Source: S146-42 sp965371965
GTDB taxonomy: Bacteria > Planctomycetota > Phycisphaerae > Phycisphaerales > UBA1924
DNA length: 12,596 nt
NCBI GenBank assembly: GCA_965371965.1
Contig: CBDVAM010000101.1
Span: forward strand, 1 to 12,596
Direction: 5' to 3'
Position numbers and translations under genes: made by a program. Each line of letters starts with the position of its first letter. Within the stretch, counting starts at the first letter, position 1. This document shows, one piece after another, positions 1-7,391 of this stretch. The notes beneath the pieces are model-generated. The model searched no databases. It had not been told where the DNA came from and was given only the letters and a program-made list of their open reading frames with translations.

Positions 1-129
1 GGACGCCTGCTCAGCTGGGGTGATGTTGGCCTCGGCGTGCTCGTTCTTGGCGCGGTCTCGGCGGCCATGTTCGCACTGGCATGCCTCATCTTCCGCCGAA
101 GAGAACTCGCCATGTACTCCGGACACTGA
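1..129 (+). CDS. C-terminal end of a membrane protein, probably an ABC-2 type transporter permease (partial)
   Basis: Reading frame 1 is open from the window edge to a TGA at 127-129 and gives 42 residues. The visible part has one hydrophobic helix (about residues 10-30) followed by a basic RRRELA stretch and a short polar tail, as in the last transmembrane segment of a polytopic inner-membrane protein. This layout, and the large anchored TPR protein that follows 70 bases downstream, fit the end of an ABC-2 permease of the kind that sits before such TPR proteins in planctomycetes. That role is an inference: the start, ATPase partner and most of the protein lie outside the window. The coding nature of this stretch is more certain than the family. 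Confidence 0.55.
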   Translation, partial: GRLLSWGDVGLGVLVLGAVSAAMFALACLIFRRRELAMYSGH

Positions 130-150
130 CCGAGCCCGAACCTCTCGGTC
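128..150 (+). terminator. Hairpin at the stop codon of the upstream permease gene
   Basis: A perfect 7-bp stem (GACCGAG at 128-134 with CTCGGTC at 144-150) closes a 9-base loop. The 5' arm begins inside the TGA stop codon. No T-run follows, so it is not a classical intrinsic terminator. It could be a Rho-type 3' end, an attenuator before the next gene, or an mRNA-stabilising structure. Confidence 0.3.
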
Positions 151-199
151 GCTCGCGCCGAACTAGGTGTATCGCCAAGGCCTCGCACAGGAGCACCCC

Positions 200-2221
200 A
201 TGCAGCACGCCCGCTTCATCCAGCTCATTGCCGGGAGTGTCGCCCTGCTCTGCCTGTTCATGGCCGGCCTGCTCGGACCCAGGATCAACGCCAGCGCGTC
301 CCACCACCAACTCGTCTACGTCGACCGCGCAGAAGAAAACGCCCCGCCCCAGGTCGCCCTGGGCATCGCCATGGGCGCCCTGCGCGGCGTGTTCGTCAAC
401 TACCTCTGGATCCGCGCCAACACACTCAAGGAAGAGGGCAAGTTCCATGAGGCGATGACCCTCGCCCGGGCCATCACAACCCTCCAGCCCCGCTTCCCCG
501 ATGTCTGGACCTTCCACGCGTGGAACATGGCCTACAACATCTCGGTCTCGGCGAACACCCGCGAAGAACGCTGGGAGTGGGTCAACAAGGGCATCCGCCT
601 CTTGCGAGATGAGGGCGTGGTCTACAACCCCAACGCCCTGCTCATCCACCGCGAGCTGGCCTGGATCTTCCTGCACAAAATCGCCGGCTTCACCGACGAC
701 GCCAACCAGTACTACAAGCGATCGCTCGCCGCAGAGTGGACCGAGATCCTCGGCGAGCCCCCGGTCCTCTCGCCGGTGACGCGCTCGCGCGAGGGCGCGA
801 CCCAGGCGTTCATCGACTGGCTCACTCCCATCGCCGACGCCCCGCGCGCCATCCGCGGCCTGCTGGCCTCTGCGCCGGACGACGACACCCGCGAGCTCCT
901 CCGCCATCTCATCGACACCATCGAGGGCGGCGCGGCGGATGACCTGGGCATCGACTTCCTCAAACGCTACACCCAGTTGGACGCCCTCCTGCAATCAAGC
1001 TATCGCGACTTCGTGATCAATATGCCAGAGGCGCAGCTCAAGGCCAATCCACGCGGCGCGTTGCTCCGATCGCTCGTCCTCGACCCCCAGTACGACGACG
1101 CGTTCGAACTCCTGCTGCCGTTCGTGCGCCGCAGAGTCCTCACCGAGGACTACCACATGGAACCTCATCGGATGATCCGCTACACCGAGAAGTATGGCCC
1201 GCTGGATTGGCGCCACCCCGCCGCCCACAGCCTCTATTGGTCGGCCAAGGGCGTCGAGGCGACCTTCACCCGCATCCGCGAGCGCACCAACAGCGACTAC
1301 GACTTCGTCAACGCCGACCGCGGCACCATCCAGGCCCTCCAGGAACTCTACCGCTCGGGCGAACTCTACTTCAGCTACGTCTACTGGACCCGGCCGCAAC
1401 TCCGCATGCAAGAAGACGGCAGCCCGGGCGTCTACTCGCTCTACCTCGCCGTGCCCAACGCACACTTCGTCGAGAAGTACGGCGACATCGTCATAGAAGT
1501 CGCCGGGCGCAGCAAGTATGACCAGGAAGCCCGCATCTGGGGCCTCTACGACGGCGGCTACGAGAACTTCCTCAAGGACGCCATCCGCTTCTTCTACCGA
1601 AGGGGCCAGAGGGACACCGCACAGTACTACCTCCTCGAGTTGATCAATCGCCCGACCCTCGGCATCAACGATGCGTGGAAGAACCAGCAATACGCCCAGA
1701 CCATCGAGGATTTCATCAACGACCAGTACCAAGATGAGCGCTTCAAGAGCACCTACGTCGCCCAGAGCGAGGTCAGCGCCGCGATCCAGGCATCGGTCGT
1801 TGCTCTGCTCGAGGGCAACATCGATCTGTGGCGCAGCAACTGGGAGTATGCCGAGACCTTCCATCGCAAGTACACCGAGGCCCAGGTCGAGAACATGAAG
1901 ACCCAGACCGGCAGCGAGTCCGCGCGGACCGAGGTCATGGACAGCGACTGGCGCTTCTACGCCGGCACCCATGTCGCGACCTTTGTCTCCATGCTCGATG
2001 TCGAGCAGGCCGAGACCGTGTACCTGCGCGCGCCCGACGACCTCAAGAAGTGGGTCTTCACCGTCATGGCCGATCGCATGGGGTTCACGGACAACCCCCA
2101 GCTCGCCCTCGGCGGGCGTTCGTTCTTCGACGTCTTCCCCGAGCCCGAGGGCTACGCGGAGTTTCGCATGTGGTACGAGAGCGCCCTCCGCAATCGCGCC
2201 GCCCGCCAGCCCAACAGGTGA
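200..2221 (+). CDS. Membrane-anchored TPR-like protein, planctomycete family (673 aa)
   Basis: The chosen start is the ATG at 200, preceded by AGGAG (189-193) with 6-base spacing. A GTG at 167 would add 11 residues but lacks such a site. Residues 6-26 form one hydrophobic helix, so the protein is probably inner-membrane anchored with its bulk outside the cytoplasm. Residues about 58-180 resemble TPR helices, with a conserved-looking core around FPDVWTFHAWNMAYNISV. The rest is helical and rich in aromatic residues, with no catalytic motif I recognise. From memory, similar proteins occur in planctomycete genomes after ABC-transporter genes, sometimes labelled 'IRE (iron responsive element)', a name that says nothing about function. 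Here too it follows a probable permease, so a scaffold or partner of a transport or envelope complex is plausible. Exact function is unknown. Confidence 0.85.
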   Translation: MQHARFIQLIAGSVALLCLFMAGLLGPRINASASHHQLVYVDRAEENAPPQVALGIAMGALRGVFVNYLWIRANTLKEEGKFHEAMTLARAITTLQPRFPDVWTFHAWNMAYNISVSANTREERWEWVNKGIRLLRDEGVVYNPNALLIHRELAWIFLHKIAGFTDDANQYYKRSLAAEWTEILGEPPVLSPVTRSREGATQAFIDWLTPIADAPRAIRGLLASAPDDDTRELLRHLIDTIEGGAADDLGIDFLKRYTQLDALLQSSYRDFVINMPEAQLKANPRGALLRSLVLDPQYDDAFELLLPFVRRRVLTEDYHMEPHRMIRYTEKYGPLDWRHPAAHSLYWSAKGVEATFTRIRERTNSDYDFVNADRGTIQALQELYRSGELYFSYVYWTRPQLRMQEDGSPGVYSLYLAVPNAHFVEKYGDIVIEVAGRSKYDQEARIWGLYDGGYENFLKDAIRFFYRRGQRDTAQYYLLELINRPTLGINDAWKNQQYAQTIEDFINDQYQDERFKSTYVAQSEVSAAIQASVVALLEGNIDLWRSNWEYAETFHRKYTEAQVENMKTQTGSESARTEVMDSDWRFYAGTHVATFVSMLDVEQAETVYLRAPDDLKKWVFTVMADRMGFTDNPQLALGGRSFFDVFPEPEGYAEFRMWYESALRNRAARQPNR

Positions 2222-2327
2222 TAGCACCGACCCGTCGGGCACGCACACCCGCCGCCGAGCCCGATCCAGCAGCGACGATGAGCAATGGGCCTGCTCTATC
2301 TCCATCCACGATCCGCGTACTCCTCAC

Positions 2328-3167
2328 TCACACCCCGAATCGATCGAGCGTGCGTTCGACGCTGGCGCCGTACCCCCCGCCGAACAGGCGCGCATGCACG
2401 AGCAGCGGGTACAGGTTGTACACATCCCGCCGGGTCTCAAAGAAACCAGAACGGATCGGCCGAATCTCGCCATACCGCTCGAAAAACGCGTCGCCGAACG
2501 TGCCAAACAGCGTGACGAACGCCAGCTCGACCTCGGCGTCGCCGTAATACACCGCCGGATCGATGAACGCCGCGATCCGTCCCTCGTGAGCGAGCACATT
2601 CCCGCCCCAGACGTCCCCGTGGATGAGTGACGGCGCACCGCCGCCCCCGATCAGATCACCGAGCACGCCCGCCGAGAAGCGTTCGACCCGCGCGAGCGTT
2701 TGATCGCTCAACCGCCCCGCGTCATGCGCCTGGCGCGCCATATACGCCAACCGATGCTCGCCGAAAAACTCCACCCAGTCATCGGTCCACGGATTCGGCT
2801 GATGCAAGCCCCCAATCAGCGTGTCGTATCCATAACCGAACTGATCCTGGCTCTCGTTGTGCAGATGTGCGAGCAACTCGCCGGCGTGGCGCTCGCCGCT
2901 GGCACCGGTCAGGCCGTCGTGCTCGACATGTTCCATGATGAGCAGATCATCCTCGCCGTGCAGCACCCCCGGCACGGGCAGCCTCCCGCTCAGGTCCGCC
3001 AGCATGGAGCCCTCGATATCCAGTCCCGCGCCCCGGGCCCCCAGCTTGACGACGACGCGCCGACCATCGGCGAGCTCGACCAGCCGCACATCCCCGACGC
3101 ACCCGCCGCTGAGCCGACGCTCATGCGCGACTTCGCTGCCCAGCACGTTCTCGATCCGATGTCTCAC
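2328..3167 (-). CDS. Fructosamine kinase / ketosamine-3-kinase family protein (279 aa)
   Basis: Members of this family phosphorylate sugar adducts on amines (fructosamines, ribulosamines) so that they break down, repairing glycated proteins in the cytoplasm. The fold is APH-like kinase. Visible features are a glycine-rich segment (SGGCVGD, about residues 20-26), the candidate ATP-binding lysine K41 in VVVKLG, the catalytic loop HGDVWGGN (H183-N190, catalytic D185), the metal-binding DPA motif (D203), and the family C-terminal signature ending LFGGGY. The frame is open further upstream into the preceding gene, but GTG at 3167 gives the usual family length and begins just before the conserved N-terminus; it lacks a clear Shine-Dalgarno site. 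It lies 32 bases after the PilZ-receiver gene and is probably co-transcribed with it. It converges on the TPR gene with a 106-base gap in which I see no convincing terminator. Its true substrate cannot be read from sequence. Confidence 0.9.
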   Translation of the reverse strand: MRHRIENVLGSEVAHERRLSGGCVGDVRLVELADGRRVVVKLGARGAGLDIEGSMLADLSGRLPVPGVLHGEDDLLIMEHVEHDGLTGASGERHAGELLAHLHNESQDQFGYGYDTLIGGLHQPNPWTDDWVEFFGEHRLAYMARQAHDAGRLSDQTLARVERFSAGVLGDLIGGGGAPSLIHGDVWGGNVLAHEGRIAAFIDPAVYYGDAEVELAFVTLFGTFGDAFFERYGEIRPIRSGFFETRRDVYNLYPLLVHARLFGGGYGASVERTLDRFGV

Positions 3168-3199
3168 GCCCCAAAGCGTCTGCCTCTGAGTCCGCCGCG

Positions 3200-4339
3200 T
3201 CAAGCGTCGAGGATCGACCTGCAGGCGTTCAGGACCCTCTGGACATCGGCAAGCGACTGCTCGATGCCCACGGCCTCGATCACCCGCGCCGCGTCCTGGG
3301 CGGCCTTGGCGAGCGTCGGGTGCCCCGAGTACGGTGCCGCCCCGACGAGCCGGTAGCACGCGCCCTGGCAGCGCTTGGCGTCGCGATTATTCAGCCCCTC
3401 GTCCAGCTCAGACGCGACCGAGCGCAGCTCGGTCGTGAACTCTTCGCCGAACATCGCGCCGTCGGATTTCTCCATCAGCTCGGCCTGGGTGATCGAGTTG
3501 AGCTGGTCACGATCCGTAATGAGAAACTCGGCGACCGACCGCAGCAGACGCGACTGCTCGAACGGCTTGGTGATGAACCCATGCGCACCCTTGTCCATGA
3601 TGCGTCGGCGGGTCTCGGGTGTGTCGTCGCCCGAGACAACGATCACCGGCGTCAGATCGCCGCTTCCGCGGATCTTCTCGAGCAGTTGCTCCCCAACGTC
3701 CTCGCCGAACTGCAGGTCCAGCAGCACCAGGTCACATCCGTCTCTGATCAACTCGAGGGCCTCCGCGCCCGTCGCCGCCAGGCGGAGCCGGATCCGGGTG
3801 TCCTTGAGAAAGTGCTGCACAAGCTTGGTGTCAAGCGCGGAGTTATCGATATGCACGACGCAGCCCTCGAGCTCGGCCGCGTCGAATCTCTCGAAGCTGA
3901 ACGTGTCGTCGAGGACGTTGACCTCGACGAAGTCTCGCACGTTGATAGGCTGGCGGAACTTGATGCCCACCTCGTGGATCACCCCGTGCCGATGCTCGCA
4001 ACGCACGATGTCGCCGTAGACGACCGTCTGGCCCGTCCGCAGATCCTTCAGCACGATCGCGCACGGCGAGCCCGGATGCAAGAACGTGTTGTGCAGCACG
4101 CACACGCCCCCGCTGGAAAGATTCCGGCACGCGACCTTGATGATCCGCTCGAGCCCGCCGGCCTGGCGAACCTTCATATGCACGGTGTCCCTGCGGAATC
4201 GCAGGCGGGTGTGCCTTCGAGCCTTGTTGGCCTCGGAGTCACCCTGCGAATCAAGCTCATCGAGCATGTCCCCGAGCACCTGCCCCTGCAGGCCTAGGGT
4301 GTTCACTCGATTCGACCCGGAGGATGGGTTCTTGGGCAT
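3200..4339 (-). CDS. PilZ - receiver - Hpt-like signalling protein (379 aa)
   Basis: The ATG at 4339 has GAGG about 9 bases upstream; an in-frame start at 4375 would add 12 residues but is less likely. After a polar leader, a PilZ domain covers about residues 38-141 with both cyclic-di-GMP motifs intact: RxxxR (R41, R45) and NxSxxG (N73, S75, G78). A response-regulator receiver follows at about 159-278, with phospho-acceptor D208 in LVLLDLQF, S236 in VVSGD, K258 in TKPFE, and only one acidic pocket residue (D165, context HIDNS instead of the usual DDN). The last 80 residues read like an Hpt helical bundle, but the phospho-histidine position is tyrosine (Y329, YRLVGAA against the family HxLKGxA). 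The protein probably joins c-di-GMP and phosphorelay signals in the cytoplasm; it has no DNA-binding or enzymatic domain. It lies 178 bases after gyrB and 32 before the kinase-like gene. Confidence 0.88.
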   Translation of the reverse strand: MPKNPSSGSNRVNTLGLQGQVLGDMLDELDSQGDSEANKARRHTRLRFRRDTVHMKVRQAGGLERIIKVACRNLSSGGVCVLHNTFLHPGSPCAIVLKDLRTGQTVVYGDIVRCEHRHGVIHEVGIKFRQPINVRDFVEVNVLDDTFSFERFDAAELEGCVVHIDNSALDTKLVQHFLKDTRIRLRLAATGAEALELIRDGCDLVLLDLQFGEDVGEQLLEKIRGSGDLTPVIVVSGDDTPETRRRIMDKGAHGFITKPFEQSRLLRSVAEFLITDRDQLNSITQAELMEKSDGAMFGEEFTTELRSVASELDEGLNNRDAKRCQGACYRLVGAAPYSGHPTLAKAAQDAARVIEAVGIEQSLADVQRVLNACRSILDA

Positions 4340-4517
4340 CGGCGGTTCCCTCGCGTGACAGAGCGGATGTCGCAAGAGAAATCGGGTGATCGCCTCAGCC
4401 GGGTGAGCCCCCGGCGCTCCGCCAAGCAGACAAATGGCCGCCGAGCGTCATATCCCACACGGTCACGACGATCAGATCGTCCGTGCGATTCTCAACAACT
4501 CGATAGTGGTCCGAGAA
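4340..4517 (-). other. Spacer between gyrB and the PilZ-receiver gene, with a palindrome and a hairpin
   Basis: This 178-base gap holds a perfect 15-bp palindrome (GACGATC-A-GATCGTC, 4467-4481), a possible operator, and nearer the next gene a 6-bp hairpin (GCCGGG/CCCGGC, 4398-4415) without a T-run. The gyrB frame stays open for 40 codons past its stop, to a TGA at 4397-4395, and that stretch reads like protein (for example RVVENRTDDLIVVTVWDM). It has no start signal of its own that I can defend. I see no clear promoter for the PilZ-receiver gene here. Confidence 0.4.
4467..4481. promoter_or_regulatory. Perfect 15-bp palindrome, possible operator
   Basis: GACGATC and its reverse complement GATCGTC flank a single central base. 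The loop is too short for a stable hairpin unless the inner pairs open, which favours a protein-binding site over a terminator. It lies about 40 bases downstream of the gyrB stop and about 128 bases upstream of the PilZ-receiver start. The regulator is unknown. Confidence 0.3.
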
Positions 4518-7181
4518 TCACACGTCCAGATTCTTGACTTCCAGCGCGTGATCCTCGATGAACTTCCGCCGAGGCTCGACCTGCTCACCCATCAGCGTCG
4601 TGAACAGGTACTCCGCCTCTTGCCCGAGCTCGCACCGCACACGCATCAGCGTCCGCTTGCTCGGGTCCATCGTGGTCTCCCACAACTGCTCGGCGTCCAT
4701 CTCGCCCAGCCCCTTGAACCGTTTGATTTCCAGCCCGCGCCTGCCGATCTCGTGCAGCGCACCCAGGATCTCCCGTAGATTCGCCGCCTCGACGACCCGA
4801 CCCCCCGCGCTTGGCTCGCTCTCATCCGCGCCATCCGCGTCCTCGGTCTGCGGCTCTGGCGCCTTGGCGCTCTTCGATTTCCCGACCGTCTCCCAGAAGA
4901 ACCTCGTCGCCAGGCTCTCGCCGGTGATCGCCTCGCGCCGCTCGAGCCCGAAGTCCGCGATATCCAGCCCGATCGACTCCAGATCCGAGAAGATCCGCTC
5001 CAGCTCACGATTCTCGTGCAGCTCGCGGATGGTCGCGATCGGCGCGGCGTTGCCGTTGCCATTCTCGTCGAGCTCATCGTCCGACAGTCGCAGCCCGTTG
5101 GCCTCGATGATCGCGTGCGCGTCCTTCTCGTCCCACGCGTACGCCTCGCCGAGGATCTCCTCGCCCCGCCAGCTCACCCGATGCGTCGGCAGCGTCCCTG
5201 CCTCAGACTCCGCCCGAACCTCCAGAAGATCACCAAACCGCACGCCGCGGCGCTCGGCGATCTCGACAAGCTCCGCCAACCGCCGCAGCAGCGTCATCCC
5301 ACGCCGAAGCTCGTCCCCCTCGATCCGTCGGATCTCGGGCGCTTCCCCGCCCCGGTCGGTCAGGCCACTGATATCGCGCACCACCAGCGTCGAGCCATCG
5401 AGCCCGCTCTCGCCCAGCGCATCGTCCATCGCCCGCTCATTAAGAACATACCGGCTCTTCTTGGCCCTGGTCAGCTGAAACAACGGCGGCTGGGCGATGT
5501 AGATCCGCCCCTGACGCACCAACTCCGGCATCTGGCGATAGAAAAACGTCAGCAACAGCGTGCGGATGTGGCTCCCGTCCACGTCGGCGTCGGTCATGAT
5601 GATGACCTTGCCGTAGCGCAGCTTGGACATGTCAAAGTCCGCGCCGATCCCGCAACGCAACGCCGCGATCAGCGTCCGGATCTCCTCGAAGCCGAGGATC
5701 TTGTCGATCCGCGCCTTCTCGACGTTCAGGATCTTGCCCTTCAGCGGCAGGATCGCCTGGGTCTCGACGTCGCGCCCCTGGGTCGCGCTGCCGCCCGCCG
5801 AGTCACCCTCGACGATGAACAGCTCGCTCCGCTCCATGTCCCTCGTCTTGCAGTCGCGCAGCTTGTGCGGCATCGACCCGCTGTCCAGCGCACTCTTGCG
5901 CCGCGTCAGCTCCCGGGCCTTCCTCGCCGCCTCGCGCGCCTGGGCCGCCAAAACACCCTTCAGGCACAGCTTCTTGGCCTCGCTCGGGTGCTCCTCAAGC
6001 CAGCTCCCCAGCGCCTCGCTCACCGCCTGAGAGACAAACTGCTCGACCTCGGGGTTCAGCAGTTTTTCCTTGGGCTGGTTGTTGAACGCCGGCTCGGGCA
6101 GCTTCACACTGACAATCGCGATCAGCCCCTCGCGCAGATCCTCGCCCGTGGGCGTCGGATCCCTCTCGCGGATGATCCCCTCTTTCTTGGCGTATGCGTT
6201 CAACGTCCTTGTCAGCGCGACCCTAAATCCCTGGGCGTGGGTCCCGCCATCCACGTTGTTGATGTTGTTGGCAAACGTCAGCAGCGTCTCGTTGTACCCA
6301 TCGTGGTACTGCAGCGCGACCTCGCAGACCATGAATCGTTCCGCGTCGTCCTTGCGCACATACACCACGCTCGAAACCGGGCTCTTGCCCGTCAGCAGGT
6401 GCTCGACATACTCCACCAACCCCTTGTCGGCCCGAAACACCTCGTGGCGGGGCTTACCGTCGGGCCCGACCCGCTCATCGCTCAGGCGGATCGTCACGCC
6501 GGGATTGAGAAACGCCATCTCCCGCAGGCGATTCTGCAAGATCGCATACTCAAACGTCACGTCGGGGAAGATCGTGCCGTCGGGGCGGAACGTGACCGCC
6601 GTGCCCGTCGTCCGCGTGCTGCCAGTGGGAATCGGCCCGACAACCTCCAGCGGCTCGCTGACGTTGCCCCGCTCGAAGACCATCCGATACACGTTGCCGT
6701 TGCGATAGACCTCGACCTCCAGGCGTTCGCTCAGGGCGTTGACGCACGAGACCCCCACGCCGTGCAACCCGCCCGAGACCTTGTACGCGCTGCCCTCTTG
6801 ACCGAACTTGCCCCCCGCGTGCAGTTTGGTCATCACGATCTCGACCGCCGGCCTGCCGTTGAGGTTCGGATCCTCGTGCGTCATCGGCTCGACAGGAATG
6901 CCCCGCCCATCGTCCACCACCCGCACCGACCCATCGGCCTCGATGAACACACTGACCACCGTCGCGTGCCCGGCCATCGCCTCATCAATCGAGTTGTCCA
7001 CCACCTCGTACACCAGATGGTGCAGGGCATTGATCCCCGTGCCGCCGATGAACATCCCGGGGCGCTTGCGAACCGCCTCCAGCCCCTCAAGCACCTTGAT
7101 CTGGTCGGCGGAATACTCCCCAGCATCACCGCCACCCGTCGGGGCGGATGTCTCGATGGCATTCGTCGTGTCTTCGCTCAT
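4518..7181 (-). CDS. gyrB: DNA gyrase subunit B (887 aa)
   Basis: GyrB is the ATPase half of gyrase, which with GyrA introduces negative supercoils. The GHKL ATPase shows YEVVDNSIDEA (general base E59), DDGRGIP (D90, R93), and GGLHGVGV (137-144). The transducer loop that normally reads QTK is QPK (Q369-K371). The TOPRIM domain is clear: EGDSAGG (458-464, E458) and TDADVDG (530-536, D531, D533). The tail motif RFKGLGEMD (821-829) confirms GyrB. The protein is longer than the compact form of about 640 residues because of an insertion of roughly 230 residues between about 582 and 815, ending in an acidic linker; Gram-negative GyrB also carries an insertion near this point. ATG at 7181 begins the typical short polar leader, with AGGGAG about 12 bases upstream. 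GyrB rather than ParE is favoured by overall motif context. A promoter lies about 100 bases upstream. Confidence 0.97.
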   Translation of the reverse strand: MSEDTTNAIETSAPTGGGDAGEYSADQIKVLEGLEAVRKRPGMFIGGTGINALHHLVYEVVDNSIDEAMAGHATVVSVFIEADGSVRVVDDGRGIPVEPMTHEDPNLNGRPAVEIVMTKLHAGGKFGQEGSAYKVSGGLHGVGVSCVNALSERLEVEVYRNGNVYRMVFERGNVSEPLEVVGPIPTGSTRTTGTAVTFRPDGTIFPDVTFEYAILQNRLREMAFLNPGVTIRLSDERVGPDGKPRHEVFRADKGLVEYVEHLLTGKSPVSSVVYVRKDDAERFMVCEVALQYHDGYNETLLTFANNINNVDGGTHAQGFRVALTRTLNAYAKKEGIIRERDPTPTGEDLREGLIAIVSVKLPEPAFNNQPKEKLLNPEVEQFVSQAVSEALGSWLEEHPSEAKKLCLKGVLAAQAREAARKARELTRRKSALDSGSMPHKLRDCKTRDMERSELFIVEGDSAGGSATQGRDVETQAILPLKGKILNVEKARIDKILGFEEIRTLIAALRCGIGADFDMSKLRYGKVIIMTDADVDGSHIRTLLLTFFYRQMPELVRQGRIYIAQPPLFQLTRAKKSRYVLNERAMDDALGESGLDGSTLVVRDISGLTDRGGEAPEIRRIEGDELRRGMTLLRRLAELVEIAERRGVRFGDLLEVRAESEAGTLPTHRVSWRGEEILGEAYAWDEKDAHAIIEANGLRLSDDELDENGNGNAAPIATIRELHENRELERIFSDLESIGLDIADFGLERREAITGESLATRFFWETVGKSKSAKAPEPQTEDADGADESEPSAGGRVVEAANLREILGALHEIGRRGLEIKRFKGLGEMDAEQLWETTMDPSKRTLMRVRCELGQEAEYLFTTLMGEQVEPRRKFIEDHALEVKNLDV

Positions 7182-7289
7182 TCGCCGCGCGTGCTCCCTG
7201 AGCCCAAAAGAAGGGACAGTCTCCCACCCGCCAAACCGGCCGCCGCGACCGGTCTTTGGGCCCGAGAGCCGCCGTAGGAAGGATACCTT

Positions 7290-7318
7290 ATTCTAGGGCG
7301 CTCAGAGCACTTGGTCAC
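7290..7318 (-). promoter_or_regulatory. Probable sigma-70 promoter of gyrB
   Basis: On the minus strand GTGACC (7318-7313) and TAGAAT (7295-7290) are separated by exactly 17 bases and resemble -35 (TTGACA, 4 of 6) and -10 (TATAAT, 5 of 6) elements. Transcription would begin near 7283 and leave a leader of about 100 bases before the ATG. The leader contains a GC-rich inverted repeat (ACCGG/CCGGT). This suggests that gyrB can be transcribed apart from the genes upstream. Confidence 0.55.
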
Positions 7319-7334
7319 CCCCGGCGCCGGGCCG

Positions 7335-7359
7335 AAACGGGCGTCCTTGCTCCCCGTTT
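7335..7359 (-). terminator. Hairpin downstream of the L,D-transpeptidase gene
   Basis: On the minus strand AAACGGG and CCCGTTT form a perfect 7-bp stem around an 11-base loop, 33 bases after the transpeptidase stop and before the gyrB promoter. A second palindrome, CCCGGCGCCGGG (7320-7331), follows at once. No T-run follows either, so termination is uncertain, but the position between a gene end and a promoter fits. Confidence 0.3.
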
Positions 7360-7391
7360 GCCGGTCCATCGAACCAGCGAGTGGTACACGC

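Noticed and set aside
995..2305. 436-codon minus-strand frame opposite the TPR gene
   Set aside because: It has low-complexity V/A/E/G/D composition typical of the reverse complement of a GC-rich gene, and the plus-strand gene has a good ribosome site and conserved core.
2222..2327. Terminator between the converging TPR and fructosamine-kinase genes
   Set aside because: Only weak 5-bp pairings (for example GAGCA/TGCTC at 2280-2296, and CCGAC/GTCGG with too short a loop) and no T-run.
3320..4297. 325-codon plus-strand frame opposite the PilZ-receiver gene
   Set aside because: It is a shadow of a gene with clear PilZ and receiver motifs; its own translation shows no family features.
5016..7277. 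Very long open frame (753 codons) on the plus strand opposite gyrB
   Set aside because: It is antisense to unmistakable gyrB motifs, is rich in R, P, H and L as expected for a shadow frame at high GC, and has no recognisable domain.
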